A stretch of 64,000 bases of DNA. It comes from Roseospira goensis. GTDB taxonomy: Bacteria; Pseudomonadota; Alphaproteobacteria; Rhodospirillales; Rhodospirillaceae. Under the pieces are notes generated by a model. It made no database searches, was not told where the DNA came from, and saw only the letters and a list, made by a program, of their open reading frames with translations. Made by a program: the position numbers and the translations under genes. Within the stretch, counting starts at the first letter, position 1. Each line of letters begins with the position of its first letter. The stretch covers positions 60,151 through 124,150 of the forward strand of contig NZ_JACIGI010000012.1 of the NCBI RefSeq assembly GCF_014197795.1, read 5' to 3'. This document shows positions 55,835-64,000 of this stretch, piece by piece.

Positions 55835-58800
55835 TGCGGCTGCGCCGGCTCGACCTGACCCGCTACGGGACGTTCACCGATCATGCGCTCGACTTCGGCC
55901 CGGCCGGCGACGGCCCCGACCTGCATGTCGTCTACGGCCCCAACGAGGCCGGCAAGTCCACCGCCCTGGCCGGATTCCTCGACCTGCTGTATGGCATCCA
56001 CCACCAGAGCCCCTACGGCTTCCGGCACGACTACAAGGCCATGGAGGTCGGCGCGCTGCTGGAGTGGAACGGCCAGGAACGGGCGTTCACGCGGATCAAG
56101 GCGCGCCAGGGCAGCCTGCGCGACGGCCACGGCCAGCCGGTGGGCGAGACCGCGCTCGGGGTGGCCCTGGGGGGCATCGACCGCGACGCCTACCGGACCA
56201 TGTTTTCGCTCGACGACGACACCCTGGAGCAGGGCGGCGAGGACATCCTGAACAGCCGGGGCGACCTGGGCCAGTTGCTGTTCGCGGCCAGCGCCGGCCT
56301 GTCCGGCCTCAGCCGCGTCCTCGACGATCTGGGGCAGGAGGCCGACCGGTTCCACCGCAAGCGCGCCCACAAGACCGATCTGGCCGAGGCCAGGCGCGCG
56401 CTGGAGGCCCTGGAGGCCGAGCGCAAGGCCCTCGACGTGCAGGCGTCGGAGTATGCCCGCCGGGTGCGGGAGCGCGACGAGGCCCGGGCCGGCTACGAGG
56501 CGGCGCTGGCCGACCTGACCGACGCCAAGACGCGCCAGAAGGCGGTGGAGCGCCTGGCCGCCGGCCTGGAGCGTCGGGCGGACCTGCGCCGGGTGCAGGC
56601 CGATCTTGCGGCGCTCGACGACCTGCCCGAGCCGCCGCCGGACTGGCACGACGTCATCGGTCCGCTGATGGAGGAGGGGGCCCGTCTGGCCACCCGTCGC
56701 GACGGGCTCGCCCATCGGATCGCGGCGCTGGAGGCGGAACTGGACGGCCTGGACGTCGACGCGGCGGCGCTGGCGATCGGCGACCGGCTGGATCGGCTGG
56801 GCGAGGACGCCGAGGCCGCGTACCGCACCGCCGTCCGCGATCTGCCCCGCCGCCGCGCCGAACGGCGCGACCAGGAGGCCCGCATTGCCGCCCTGCTGGA
56901 CCGCCTGGAGCGCCCCCGGGAGTCCGACGCGCGGGACCTGCTGCTGCCGGCCTCGACCGTGGGCACCCTGCGGGACCTGATCGCCCGCCGCTCCGGGATC
57001 GTGGCGCAGGGCGAGTCGGCGCGGCGGGAGGCGGCGCGCGCGGCCGATCATCTGCGCGCGGCCGAGGCGGCGATGCAACGCGTCGTCGGCGGCTCGGTCG
57101 CGGCGGACGACGCGGCCGATCCGGACGTCGGCGGCGCGGCCGCCACCGCCTGGCAGGCCCTGGGGGCGACGGTGCGCACCCTGCGCGGGGACGACGCGGC
57201 GACCCGCGCGCGGCTGGCATCGGCGGAGCGGGACCGGCTGGCCGGCGATCTGGACGACGCCCTGGCCGCCCTGGCCCCATGGAGCGGCGACGCCGACGCT
57301 CTGGCGGCGCTGGCGGTGCCCGCCGCGGCCCGTGTCGCCGCCTGGCGCACCGCGTTGGCCGACGCCGACGCCGCCGTGGCGGCGCAGGCGCGGGAGGTGG
57401 CGCGCCTCACCACCGAGCGGGCGCGTCGGACGGCGGAGATCGAGGCCATCCGCACCGCGACCGGGGTTCCGGACGACGCGGCGGCGGCGGCCCGGCGGGC
57501 GGCGCGTGATGCGGCGTGGCGGACCCATCGGGCCGCGCTCGATGCCGCCACGGCCGATGCCTTCGCCGTCGCCCTCGACGCCGACGACAGCGTGACCGCC
57601 GCGCGCCTGACGCAGGCCACCACGGTGGCCCGGCTGCGCGAGGCTGCCCAGGCGCGCGCCGTCATCGAAGCGGACCTGGAGCAGGCGCGGGCGGCTCACG
57701 CGGCGGCCCAGGCCCAGGCCCGGGCGGTGCGGGACGAGATCGCGGCGGCGCTGCGGGCGCTCGGCCTGCCGGAGGACGGGGATCCGGACACGCTGGCGGA
57801 CTGGCTGGCCCGGCGCACGGCGGCGCTCCAGGGACGCGCGGCGCTGCGGGCGAAGGCGCAGGACCTGACGGGGGCGCTGGACGATGACCGCCGGGCGCGC
57901 GCGCGGCTGGGGGCGGCGATGGCGGCGGCGGGCCTGCCGGTGCCGGCCGATGCGCCCCTGGCCGCGCTGCTCGAGACCGCCGAGGGGGCGTTGACCCGGC
58001 ACCGTGAGACCGAGACCCGTCGCGAAGCGGCGCGCACGGCGCTGACGGCGGCGCGTCGGGAGGCCGCCGAGCGCAGCCGGGCGCGCGCTGAGGCCGAACA
58101 GGCCGAAGCGGCGTGGCGCGACGCCTGGGCGGCGGCCCTGGGCGGCTGCTGGCTGGGGGCGGACGGCGCCCCACCAGATCCGGCGGCGGTGGCCCAGGTG
58201 CTGACGGACCTGGAAGACCTGCGGGCGGCCCTGCGGGAGCGCGACGACCTCGATCACCGCATCCGCGCCATGGAGCGCGACCAGCACGCCTATGCGGCGG
58301 CGCTCGGCGCGCTCCTGGCCGAGATCGGCGCGACCGTGGATCCCGACCGGCCGCTGGAGGCCGCCGACGCGGCGCGGGCGCGGGTGCAGGCGGCCCGGAC
58401 GGCCGCGGCGCACCGCGAGCGTCGCCGCACCGACCTGACCCAGGCGCGGGAGGAGCGGACCGCCGTGGCCGAGGCGCTGACGGCCCATGCGACGCGGGCC
58501 GGGGCGATGACGGCGCTGTTCGGGGTCGACACCCTGACCGAGGTGGCCCGGGGACTGCGCCGGGTATCGGCGCGCGATGCCCTGCGGGCGCGGGGTGCCG
58601 AGGCCGAAGCCGCCCTGATGAAGACGCTGCGGGCACCCGACCCAGCGGCGGCGGAGGCCGCGCTGGCGGACGCCGATGCGGCGGCGCTGGAGCGCGAGGC
58701 GGCGGACCTGACGGCCCGTCTGGCGGACCTGGAGCCCCGGGTGCGCGAGCTGTACGCGGCGGTCAAGGCCGCCGAGGACGCGGTGGCGGCGGTGCACGGC

Positions 58801-59370
58801 GACGATGCCGTGGCGCGTCTGGAGGCGCGGCGCCGCACCCTCCTGCTGGAGATCGAGGACCAGGCGCTGCGGCATCTGCGCCTGCGTCTGGGGATCGCGG
58901 CGGCGACCCAGGCGTTGACCCTGTACCGGGAGCGCCACCGCTCGGCCATGCTGGCACGCGCCGGTGCGGCCTTCCGCACCATCAGCCGCGATGCCTACGC
59001 CGGCCTGTCGACCCGGCCCGAGCGCGACGGCGCGGGTGAAGTGCTGATCGCCCTGGAGGCCGGCGGGGGCTCCAAGCTGGTCTCGGCGCTGTCCAAGGGC
59101 ACACGGTTCCAGCTCTACCTGGCGCTCAGGGTGGCCGGCTACCACGAGATCGCGGCGCGGCGGCCGCCGGTGCCGTTCATCGCCGACGATATCATGGAGA
59201 CCTTCGACGATTTCCGGGCCGAGGAGGCGTTCCGCCTGTTCGCCGGCATGGCCGCGGTGGGACAGGTGATCTACCTGACGCATCACCGCCACCTGTGCGA
59301 CATCGCCCGCGCGGTCTGCCCCGGTGTGACGGTCCACACCCTGGACGGGCCGGGGGGCGTGGGGGCGTAG
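55834..59370 (+). CDS. SbcC/YhaN-like ATPase with long coiled coil
   Basis: A 1178-residue SMC-like protein. The N-terminal AAA part has the P-loop VYGPNEAGKST (about residues 33-43) and the YGF/DYK segment; the middle (about 170-1000) is Ala/Arg-rich coiled coil; the C-terminal Walker B is VPFIADDIMETF. It partners the upstream nuclease in DNA end processing. No zinc-hook CxxC is visible in the middle, which agrees with YhaN rather than SbcC. The high Ala content is consistent with the GC-rich genome. Confidence 0.9.
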   Translation: MRLRRLDLTRYGTFTDHALDFGPAGDGPDLHVVYGPNEAGKSTALAGFLDLLYGIHHQSPYGFRHDYKAMEVGALLEWNGQERAFTRIKARQGSLRDGHGQPVGETALGVALGGIDRDAYRTMFSLDDDTLEQGGEDILNSRGDLGQLLFAASAGLSGLSRVLDDLGQEADRFHRKRAHKTDLAEARRALEALEAERKALDVQASEYARRVRERDEARAGYEAALADLTDAKTRQKAVERLAAGLERRADLRRVQADLAALDDLPEPPPDWHDVIGPLMEEGARLATRRDGLAHRIAALEAELDGLDVDAAALAIGDRLDRLGEDAEAAYRTAVRDLPRRRAERRDQEARIAALLDRLERPRESDARDLLLPASTVGTLRDLIARRSGIVAQGESARREAARAADHLRAAEAAMQRVVGGSVAADDAADPDVGGAAATAWQALGATVRTLRGDDAATRARLASAERDRLAGDLDDALAALAPWSGDADALAALAVPAAARVAAWRTALADADAAVAAQAREVARLTTERARRTAEIEAIRTATGVPDDAAAAARRAARDAAWRTHRAALDAATADAFAVALDADDSVTAARLTQATTVARLREAAQARAVIEADLEQARAAHAAAQAQARAVRDEIAAALRALGLPEDGDPDTLADWLARRTAALQGRAALRAKAQDLTGALDDDRRARARLGAAMAAAGLPVPADAPLAALLETAEGALTRHRETETRREAARTALTAARREAAERSRARAEAEQAEAAWRDAWAAALGGCWLGADGAPPDPAAVAQVLTDLEDLRAALRERDDLDHRIRAMERDQHAYAAALGALLAEIGATVDPDRPLEAADAARARVQAARTAAAHRERRRTDLTQAREERTAVAEALTAHATRAGAMTALFGVDTLTEVARGLRRVSARDALRARGAEAEAALMKTLRAPDPAAAEAALADADAAALEREAADLTARLADLEPRVRELYAAVKAAEDAVAAVHGDDAVARLEARRRTLLLEIEDQALRHLRLRLGIAAATQALTLYRERHRSAMLARAGAAFRTISRDAYAGLSTRPERDGAGEVLIALEAGGGSKLVSALSKGTRFQLYLALRVAGYHEIAARRPPVPFIADDIMETFDDFRAEEAFRLFAGMAAVGQVIYLTHHRHLCDIARAVCPGVTVHTLDGPGGVGA

Positions 59371-59465
59371 CCCTTGCCTGTGTTGGCCGCGTCCCCACAT
59401 GGGCCGTAGCGGATCGACCGGTCCAGAACTCCCTATCCCCGCATCACCGCCCCTGGAGGCCCCCG

Positions 59466-60158
59466 ATGATCGACTTGTACTTCTGGCCCACGCCGAACGG
59501 CCACAAGGTCACCATCCTGCTGGAAGAGCTGGGCGTGCCCTACACCGTGCATCCCGTCAACATCACCCAGGGCGATCAGTTCAAGCCGGACTTCCTGGCC
59601 ATCGCGCCCAACAACCGCATGCCGGCCATCATCGACACCGAACCGGCGGACGGCGGCGCGCCGCTGAGCGTCTTCGAGTCCGGGGCCATCCTGACCTACC
59701 TGGCCGAGAAGCATGGCCGTTTCCTGCCCACCGACCTGCGCGGCCGGGTGCGCGTGAACGAGTGGCTGTTCTGGCAGATGGGCGGCCTCGGGCCGATGGC
59801 CGGGCAGGCGCACCACTTCCGCCAGTACGCGCCCGAACAGGTGCCCTATGCCATCGAGCGCTACACCAACGAGGTCAACCGCCTCTACGGGGTCATGAAC
59901 ACGCGCCTGGACCAGGTGCCGTACCTGGCCGGCGCGGACTACACCATCGCCGATATCGCCGCCTGGCCGTGGGTGGTGCCCTACGAACGCCAGGGCCAGG
60001 ACCTGGAGGACTTCCCGCACCTGAAGCGCTGGTTCCATGACATCGCGGCGCGGCCGACGGTCGAGAAGGGCCGCCGGGTCGGCGAGGAGTGGAAAAAGGA
60101 TCACAGCCCGACCAGCGACGCGGCCCGCAAGGTGCTGTTCGGCCAGCGCGCCTCGTGA
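59466..60158 (+). CDS. Glutathione S-transferase (YfcG/YghU-like)
   Basis: A 230-residue GST. The N-terminal thioredoxin-like domain is LYFWPTPNGHKVTILLEEL (residues 4-22) with NNRMPAIID and ESGAILTYLAEK; the C-terminal helical domain follows with QMGGLGPMAGQAHHF, the YfcG/Nu-class signature. These act as disulfide-bond reductases with glutathione. ATG 59466 has GGAGG upstream. A perfect intrinsic terminator follows. Confidence 0.93.
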   Translation: MIDLYFWPTPNGHKVTILLEELGVPYTVHPVNITQGDQFKPDFLAIAPNNRMPAIIDTEPADGGAPLSVFESGAILTYLAEKHGRFLPTDLRGRVRVNEWLFWQMGGLGPMAGQAHHFRQYAPEQVPYAIERYTNEVNRLYGVMNTRLDQVPYLAGADYTIADIAAWPWVVPYERQGQDLEDFPHLKRWFHDIAARPTVEKGRRVGEEWKKDHSPTSDAARKVLFGQRAS

Positions 60159-60207
60159 GCCGTAGCAGCGCGTCACGGCCGAGGGTGCACGCCACCGCAC
60201 GCGAAAA

Positions 60208-60245
60208 GGCCGGCGACACTGGCTGAGGGTGTCGCCGGCCTTTTT
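60208..60245 (+). terminator. Intrinsic terminator after the GST gene
   Basis: GGCCGGCGACAC (60208-60219) pairs with GTGTCGCCGGCC (60229-60240), followed by TTTTT. Classical Rho-independent structure. Confidence 0.95.
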
Positions 60246-60246
60246 C

Positions 60247-60895
60247 GAGAGGAGCGGGGGCCATGGGGCTGAAGCATGACTCCCGGGATCGGAGAGGAGG
60301 AGGCTGGAGTCCGAGAGGATATGGTGTCTGGCTTCCGAGGCGGATCGGGTTCGGCCGTGGAGCTCCGTTCCCGATGAGTCCTGTATGCCACGCCGCCCCT
60401 GTCGGCGGCTTTGCCGGGGCATGACGTCTTTGTCATGCACCGGATGCGCATGGCGAGGGTGTCCATGGCGGGGGTGTCCATGGCGGGCGCGCCTGCCGGG
60501 GCGGGGCGTGGCCCAGAACGGCAACACCCGCCGGGCGGGGGGCACGGCGGGTGTCGCTGTCATCTCTGGAGCGGTCCGAGCGTGGCTGAGGCGCGCGGCT
60601 CGCGGGGGATGCTGGCGGGCCGTTCCGTGGCTGAGGCGGAGGACCCTGGAGGAGGGGGTGGCTGGATTTCGAACGCGAACGGTGCTCGAGATAGGATGCT
60701 CGGGGTGATGTGCTCTGCGTCTTGGCTCTGCCTCTTGGAGGATCGGAGGCGACCGTGGAGTGCCGCCTTCGATGATTCCAAGATGCCACAGACGAGCTAA
60801 CGGGCGCTTAACGGCCCGATGAAGATTTCGTAAGTCATGTCAAGTGAAACTGACACCCGGCCGTCCGGTCCCGCGTGCCGGAGGGCGCCGCGCTC
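60247..60895. other. Gene-free stretch with short repeats
   Basis: About 650 bp with no recognisable gene on either strand. A 15-base unit CATGGCGNGGGTGTC is repeated at 60449-60463 and 60464-60478 and starts again at 60479. GTGGCTGAGGCG occurs twice (around 60583 and 60629). Several short open frames are present but none has family features or a good ribosome site. Confidence 0.5.
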
Positions 60896-61528
60896 TCAAC
60901 CCGCGTCGGCCTTCTTCTGGCCGATCTTGGTTTCCGTGCCGGCGCGCAGGCGGCGCACGTTGTCCCGGTGGCGCCACCACGCCAGCAGGCCCAGCAGGGC
61001 GAAGCCGGCGACGTGGACCGGCGCGGCCAGCGGCACGGCGTAGACCGGCGCCAGGGTGAGCGCGGTCAGCGCCGCCAGCGACGAGTAGCGGAACGCGGCC
61101 GCCATCGCCAGCCACGTCAGGCAGGCCAGGGCGCCCACGGGCCAGGCCGTCGCCAGGATTACGCCCAGCGTCGTGGCCACTCCCTTGCCGCCCTTGAACC
61201 GCAACCAGACGGGGTAGTTGTGGCCGATCACCGCGGCCACGCCGGCGACCACCGGCAGCGCGGGGTCCACGCCGTCCCAGCCCGCCAGCGCCCGCGCCCC
61301 CAGGGCGGCGATGGCGCCCTTGCCGGAGTCCAGCAGCAGGGTGGCGAGGGCCAGATCCTTGCGGCCGGTGCGCAGCACGTTGGTGGCGCCGATGTTACCC
61401 GAGCCGATGGTGCGGATATCACCCAGCCCCGCCAGCCGCGTCAGCACCAGCCCGAACGGGACCGCGCCGAGCAGGTAGCCTGCGACGGCGGTCAGTCCCA
61501 GGGCCGACAGGAACGCCATATCCACCAT
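60896..61528 (-). CDS. plsY: Glycerol-3-phosphate acyltransferase PlsY
   Basis: A 210-residue membrane protein with five or more helices and the PlsY motifs GSGNIGATNVLRTG (about residues 42-55), DSGKGA, GHNYPVWLRFKGGKGVATTLG. It transfers an acyl group from acyl-phosphate to glycerol 3-phosphate, the first step of phospholipid synthesis. ATG 61528 lies 3 bp after the pyrX stop; an ATG at 61519 is also possible. The pyrB-pyrX-plsY operon is usual in alphaproteobacteria. Confidence 0.96.
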   Translation of the reverse strand: MVDMAFLSALGLTAVAGYLLGAVPFGLVLTRLAGLGDIRTIGSGNIGATNVLRTGRKDLALATLLLDSGKGAIAALGARALAGWDGVDPALPVVAGVAAVIGHNYPVWLRFKGGKGVATTLGVILATAWPVGALACLTWLAMAAAFRYSSLAALTALTLAPVYAVPLAAPVHVAGFALLGLLAWWRHRDNVRRLRAGTETKIGQKKADAG

Positions 61529-61531
61529 GGC

Positions 61532-62839
61532 TCAGAGCGTGCCTTCGGGGAACACGGTGCGGCCGTCGACGACGGTGCGGATGACCTTGCCCTGCACCAG
61601 GTGGCCGTCGAACGGCGAGTTCTTCGACTTCGACCGCATGGTGTCGGCGACCACCTTCCATGGCTTGTCCGGATCGAAGATCACCAGATCGGCCGGGGCA
61701 CCGGTGCGCAGCCGGCCGGCGTCCAGTCCCAGCAGGTCCGCCGGGGCGCGGGTCAGGAGATCGAGCGCGTCCAGCAGCGTCATGTGGCCGGCGTGCGCCA
61801 GCTTGAGGGTGACCGCCAGCAGCGTCTCCAGGCCGATGCCGCCGAACTCCGCCAGGTTGAACGGCTGCCGCTTGGTGTCCTGGTCCTGCGGACAGTGGTC
61901 GGAGGCGACGGCGTCGATGGTGCCGTCGGCCAGACCGGCGACGATGGCCTGGCGGTCCGCCTCCGAGCGCAGCGGCGGCGACAGCTTGGCGAAGGTGCGG
62001 TAGTCGCCCACTTCCAACTCGTTGAGCGCGAAGTAGAACGGCGCCGTGTCGCAGGTGACGCGCAGGCCCTGGGCCTTGGCCTTGCGGATGATCTCGACAC
62101 TCTCGGCCGTGCTGACGTGGGCGGCGTGATAGCGCGCGCCGGTCATGGCGACCAGACGCATGTCGCGCTCCAGCAGGATGATCTCGGCCTCGCGGGGCGT
62201 TCCGGAGAGGCCGAGGCGAGTCGCCATCTCGCCGGCGTTCATGACGCCGGTGGCGAGCGACGGCTCTTCCGGGTGCTGGATCACCAGCAGGTCGTGGCTG
62301 GCGGCGTAGGCCAGCAGGCGCCGCATCACCTGGGCATCGGCGATGGCCTGCACGCCGTCGGTGAACGCCAGCGCGCCGGCCTGACGCAACAGGCCGATCT
62401 CGGCCAGTTCGCGACCGTCCAGCCCCTTGGTCGCGGCGGCGTAGGTGAACACCTTGGCGAGCCCGATCAGGCGCGCGCGCCGGGCCACGAACTCCACCGC
62501 GGCCTCGTCGTCGATCACCGGGTGGGTGTTGGGCAGCCCCACCATCGACGTGACCCCGCCGGCCACCGCGGCGCGCCCGGCGCTCTTGAAGCTCTCCTTG
62601 TGCTCCTGACCCGGTTCGCGCAACTGGGTGCGCATGTCCACCAGGCCCGGGGCGAGGCAGGCCCCGCCGCAGTCGATCACCGTCGCGCCCACCGGCGGGC
62701 GGTCCAGGAACAGGCCGGGGGCGAAGTGCACGATGTGCTCGCCTTCGGTCAGCAGGCCGCCCGGGGCATCCAGGCCGCTGGCGGGATCCAGCAGGCGGGC
62801 GTTGACGTAGGCGACGCGGCCGGGGGTGTCGATCGCCAT
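61532..62839 (-). CDS. pyrX: Dihydroorotase homologue lacking metal ligands (PyrX-type)
   Basis: A 435-residue amidohydrolase of the dihydroorotase family. The first metal motif, DxHxHLREPG in active enzymes, reads DMRTQLREPG here (about residue 68), so both His are lost. The rest is present in part (LPNT, SDHCPQD). In Pseudomonas the same type of inactive PyrX is needed for aspartate transcarbamylase assembly, and the gene starts at the pyrB stop with a one-base overlap (TGATG). A structural role with PyrB is therefore likely, and the catalytic dihydroorotase should be encoded elsewhere. The ATG at 62839 is the start. Confidence 0.9.
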   Translation of the reverse strand: MAIDTPGRVAYVNARLLDPASGLDAPGGLLTEGEHIVHFAPGLFLDRPPVGATVIDCGGACLAPGLVDMRTQLREPGQEHKESFKSAGRAAVAGGVTSMVGLPNTHPVIDDEAAVEFVARRARLIGLAKVFTYAAATKGLDGRELAEIGLLRQAGALAFTDGVQAIADAQVMRRLLAYAASHDLLVIQHPEEPSLATGVMNAGEMATRLGLSGTPREAEIILLERDMRLVAMTGARYHAAHVSTAESVEIIRKAKAQGLRVTCDTAPFYFALNELEVGDYRTFAKLSPPLRSEADRQAIVAGLADGTIDAVASDHCPQDQDTKRQPFNLAEFGGIGLETLLAVTLKLAHAGHMTLLDALDLLTRAPADLLGLDAGRLRTGAPADLVIFDPDKPWKVVADTMRSKSKNSPFDGHLVQGKVIRTVVDGRTVFPEGTL

Positions 62840-63816
62840 CACGCCCCTCCCGTGCCGGCGAACGGCTGGTTGCGGCGCGCGTTGTCGAGGTTGTTTGCCA
62901 GCAATCGCAGCACCGCCATGCGCACGGCCACGCCCATTTCGACCTGTTCGCGGATCACGCTGCGCTCGAAATCGTCGGCGACGTCGGAGTCGATCTCGAC
63001 ACCGCGGTTCATCGGCCCGGGGTGCATGATGAGGGCGTCCGGCCGGGCGCGCGCCAGCTTGTCGCGATCGAGGCCGTAGAACCGGAAGTACTCCCGCACC
63101 GAGGGGATGAAGTTGCCGCGCATGCGTTCGGTCTGGAGCCGCAGCATCATGACGATGTCGCAATCGCTCAGGCCCTCGCGCATGTTGGTGAACACCTCCA
63201 CGCCCATGGCGGCGAAGGAGGCGGGCACCAGCGTGTTGGGGCCGATCAGGCGGACCTGGGCGCCCATGGTGGTCAGCAGGATGATGTTGGAGCGCGCCAC
63301 GCGGCTGTGCAGCACGTCGCCGCAGATGGCGACGCGCAGGCCGTCCAGCCGGCCGCGGCGGCGGCGGATGGTGAGTGCGTCCAGCAGGGCCTGGGTGGGG
63401 TGCTCGTGGCTGCCGTCGCCGCCGTTGACGACGGCGCAGTTCACCTTCTCGGCCAGCAGCTTGACCGCCCCCGACTCGGGGTGACGCACCACCAGCACGT
63501 CGGGGTGCATGGCGTTCAGGGTCACCGCAGTGTCGATCAGCGTTTCGCCCTTGGCGACCGAGCTGGTCGAGACCTGCATGTTGATGACCTCGGCGCCCTG
63601 GCGCTTGGCGGCCAGCTCGAACGAGGTGCGGGTGCGGGTCGAGTTCTCGAAGAACAGGTTGATGACGGTGCGGCCGGCCATGCCGTCGCTGGCCTTGTCG
63701 AGGCCGCGGCAGCGGTCGACCTGACCGTCCGCCAGGTCCAAAAGATGCTGGATTTCCGGGGGATGCAACCCCTGGATCCCAAGGAGATGGCGGTGCGGAA
63801 AGGCGGCGTCCGTCAT
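62839..63816 (-). CDS. pyrB: Aspartate carbamoyltransferase catalytic subunit
   Basis: A 325-residue protein with the carbamoyl-phosphate site [12 protein letters not shown] (about residues 56-67), HPTQALLD (about 144) and HPGPMNRG (about 279). It condenses carbamoyl phosphate and aspartate in pyrimidine synthesis. ATG 63816 was chosen because upstream residues are not conserved. It is first in the pyrB-pyrX-plsY operon. CarB in this window provides its substrate. Confidence 0.97.
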   Translation of the reverse strand: MTDAAFPHRHLLGIQGLHPPEIQHLLDLADGQVDRCRGLDKASDGMAGRTVINLFFENSTRTRTSFELAAKRQGAEVINMQVSTSSVAKGETLIDTAVTLNAMHPDVLVVRHPESGAVKLLAEKVNCAVVNGGDGSHEHPTQALLDALTIRRRRGRLDGLRVAICGDVLHSRVARSNIILLTTMGAQVRLIGPNTLVPASFAAMGVEVFTNMREGLSDCDIVMMLRLQTERMRGNFIPSVREYFRFYGLDRDKLARARPDALIMHPGPMNRGVEIDSDVADDFERSVIREQVEMGVAVRMAVLRLLANNLDNARRNQPFAGTGGA

Positions 63817-63993
63817 GGTGGGCGGACCATAGCCAAGGGGGGGCGGCCCGGCAAGAGGCGGTGACGGCACGCCGACAGCGCCGGGCGCCGGCGGCCGCGA
63901 GCGCGCAAGGGAATCGCATTTGAGAAATCGGGGTAGCGGTCGAGCTTGAAATGGATTCTGTAGGGGACTCCCTTGCATCAAGTGGGAGGCCCC

Positions 63994-64000
63994 ATGTCCT
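63994..64000 (+). CDS. Possible start of a plus-strand gene at the window end
   Basis: ATG at 63994 has GGGAGG six bases upstream, and the window stops two codons later. It would diverge from pyrB. Nothing can be said about the product. Confidence 0.3.

Noticed and set aside
55648-59400. Very long minus-strand open frame opposite the SbcC-like gene
   Set aside because: It is an antisense shadow caused by GC-rich codon bias; the translation is low-complexity Arg/Gly/Gln, while the plus strand encodes intact Walker motifs.

Overview
The window is GC-rich double-stranded bacterial DNA with dense, short-spaced genes. The combination of genes (a CobZ-type cobalamin locus, a TIGR02300 zinc-ribbon protein, the cmk-rpsA-ihfB-lapA order, a complex I NDUFA9-like protein, and pyrB-pyrX-plsY) points to an alphaproteobacterium, most likely in or near Rhodospirillales. 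The species cannot be named from the sequence.

Layout. 1-4907: cobalamin genes, with a CbiG-CobJ fusion (cut by the window edge) converging on cobK and a split CobZ-like flavoprotein and Fe-S membrane pair. 5211-14228: a mobilizable island of about 9.0 kb inserted at the 3' end of a tRNA-Ala(GGC) gene. It carries mobC and a relaxase, a HigBA-type toxin-antitoxin pair, an AT-richer cargo block (a thymidylate synthase homologue with the dCMP-type Asp, a putative alpha-glutamyl/putrescinyl-thymine pyrophosphorylase-like protein, an XRE-ImmA/IrrE protein and a small unknown protein), and a large serine recombinase. An 8-bp direct repeat marks both ends. The terminator that should follow the tRNA gene now lies 9 kb away, beyond the left end. 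14523-21597: core genes, including a degenerate EPSP-synthase domain fused to cytidylate kinase, then rpsA, ihfB, lapA, a Sua5/TsaC protein and phnN. 22117-34883: OmpA-like protein, universal stress protein, a COG4091 oxidoreductase, an NDUFA9-like protein, queG, a PAS hybrid histidine kinase, and a HAD/DUF2059/rluC/crcB cluster, ending with a REC-PAS-GGDEF diguanylate cyclase. 35154-41772: dynamin-like GTPase, then a DUF4212-symporter-DUF294-exonuclease cluster probably devoted to regulated uptake of a small organic acid. 42158-53212: azoR/LysR pair with an unusual 14-bp repeat array, greA, carB, glmM, a thioredoxin-like gene, thiD, an aspartate-type aminotransferase and an HNH nuclease. 53272-63816: BMP-family binding protein, an SbcD/SbcC-like (YhaO/YhaN) pair, a GST, then pyrB-pyrX-plsY.

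The best candidates for new biology are the nucleotide-modification cassette at 8263-10210 and its neighbours, the recombinase whose C-terminus must change when the island integrates, the degenerate AroA-Cmk fusion, and the tandem pentapeptide uORFs in front of the LysR gene. All family assignments were made by reading motifs. No database search was run.
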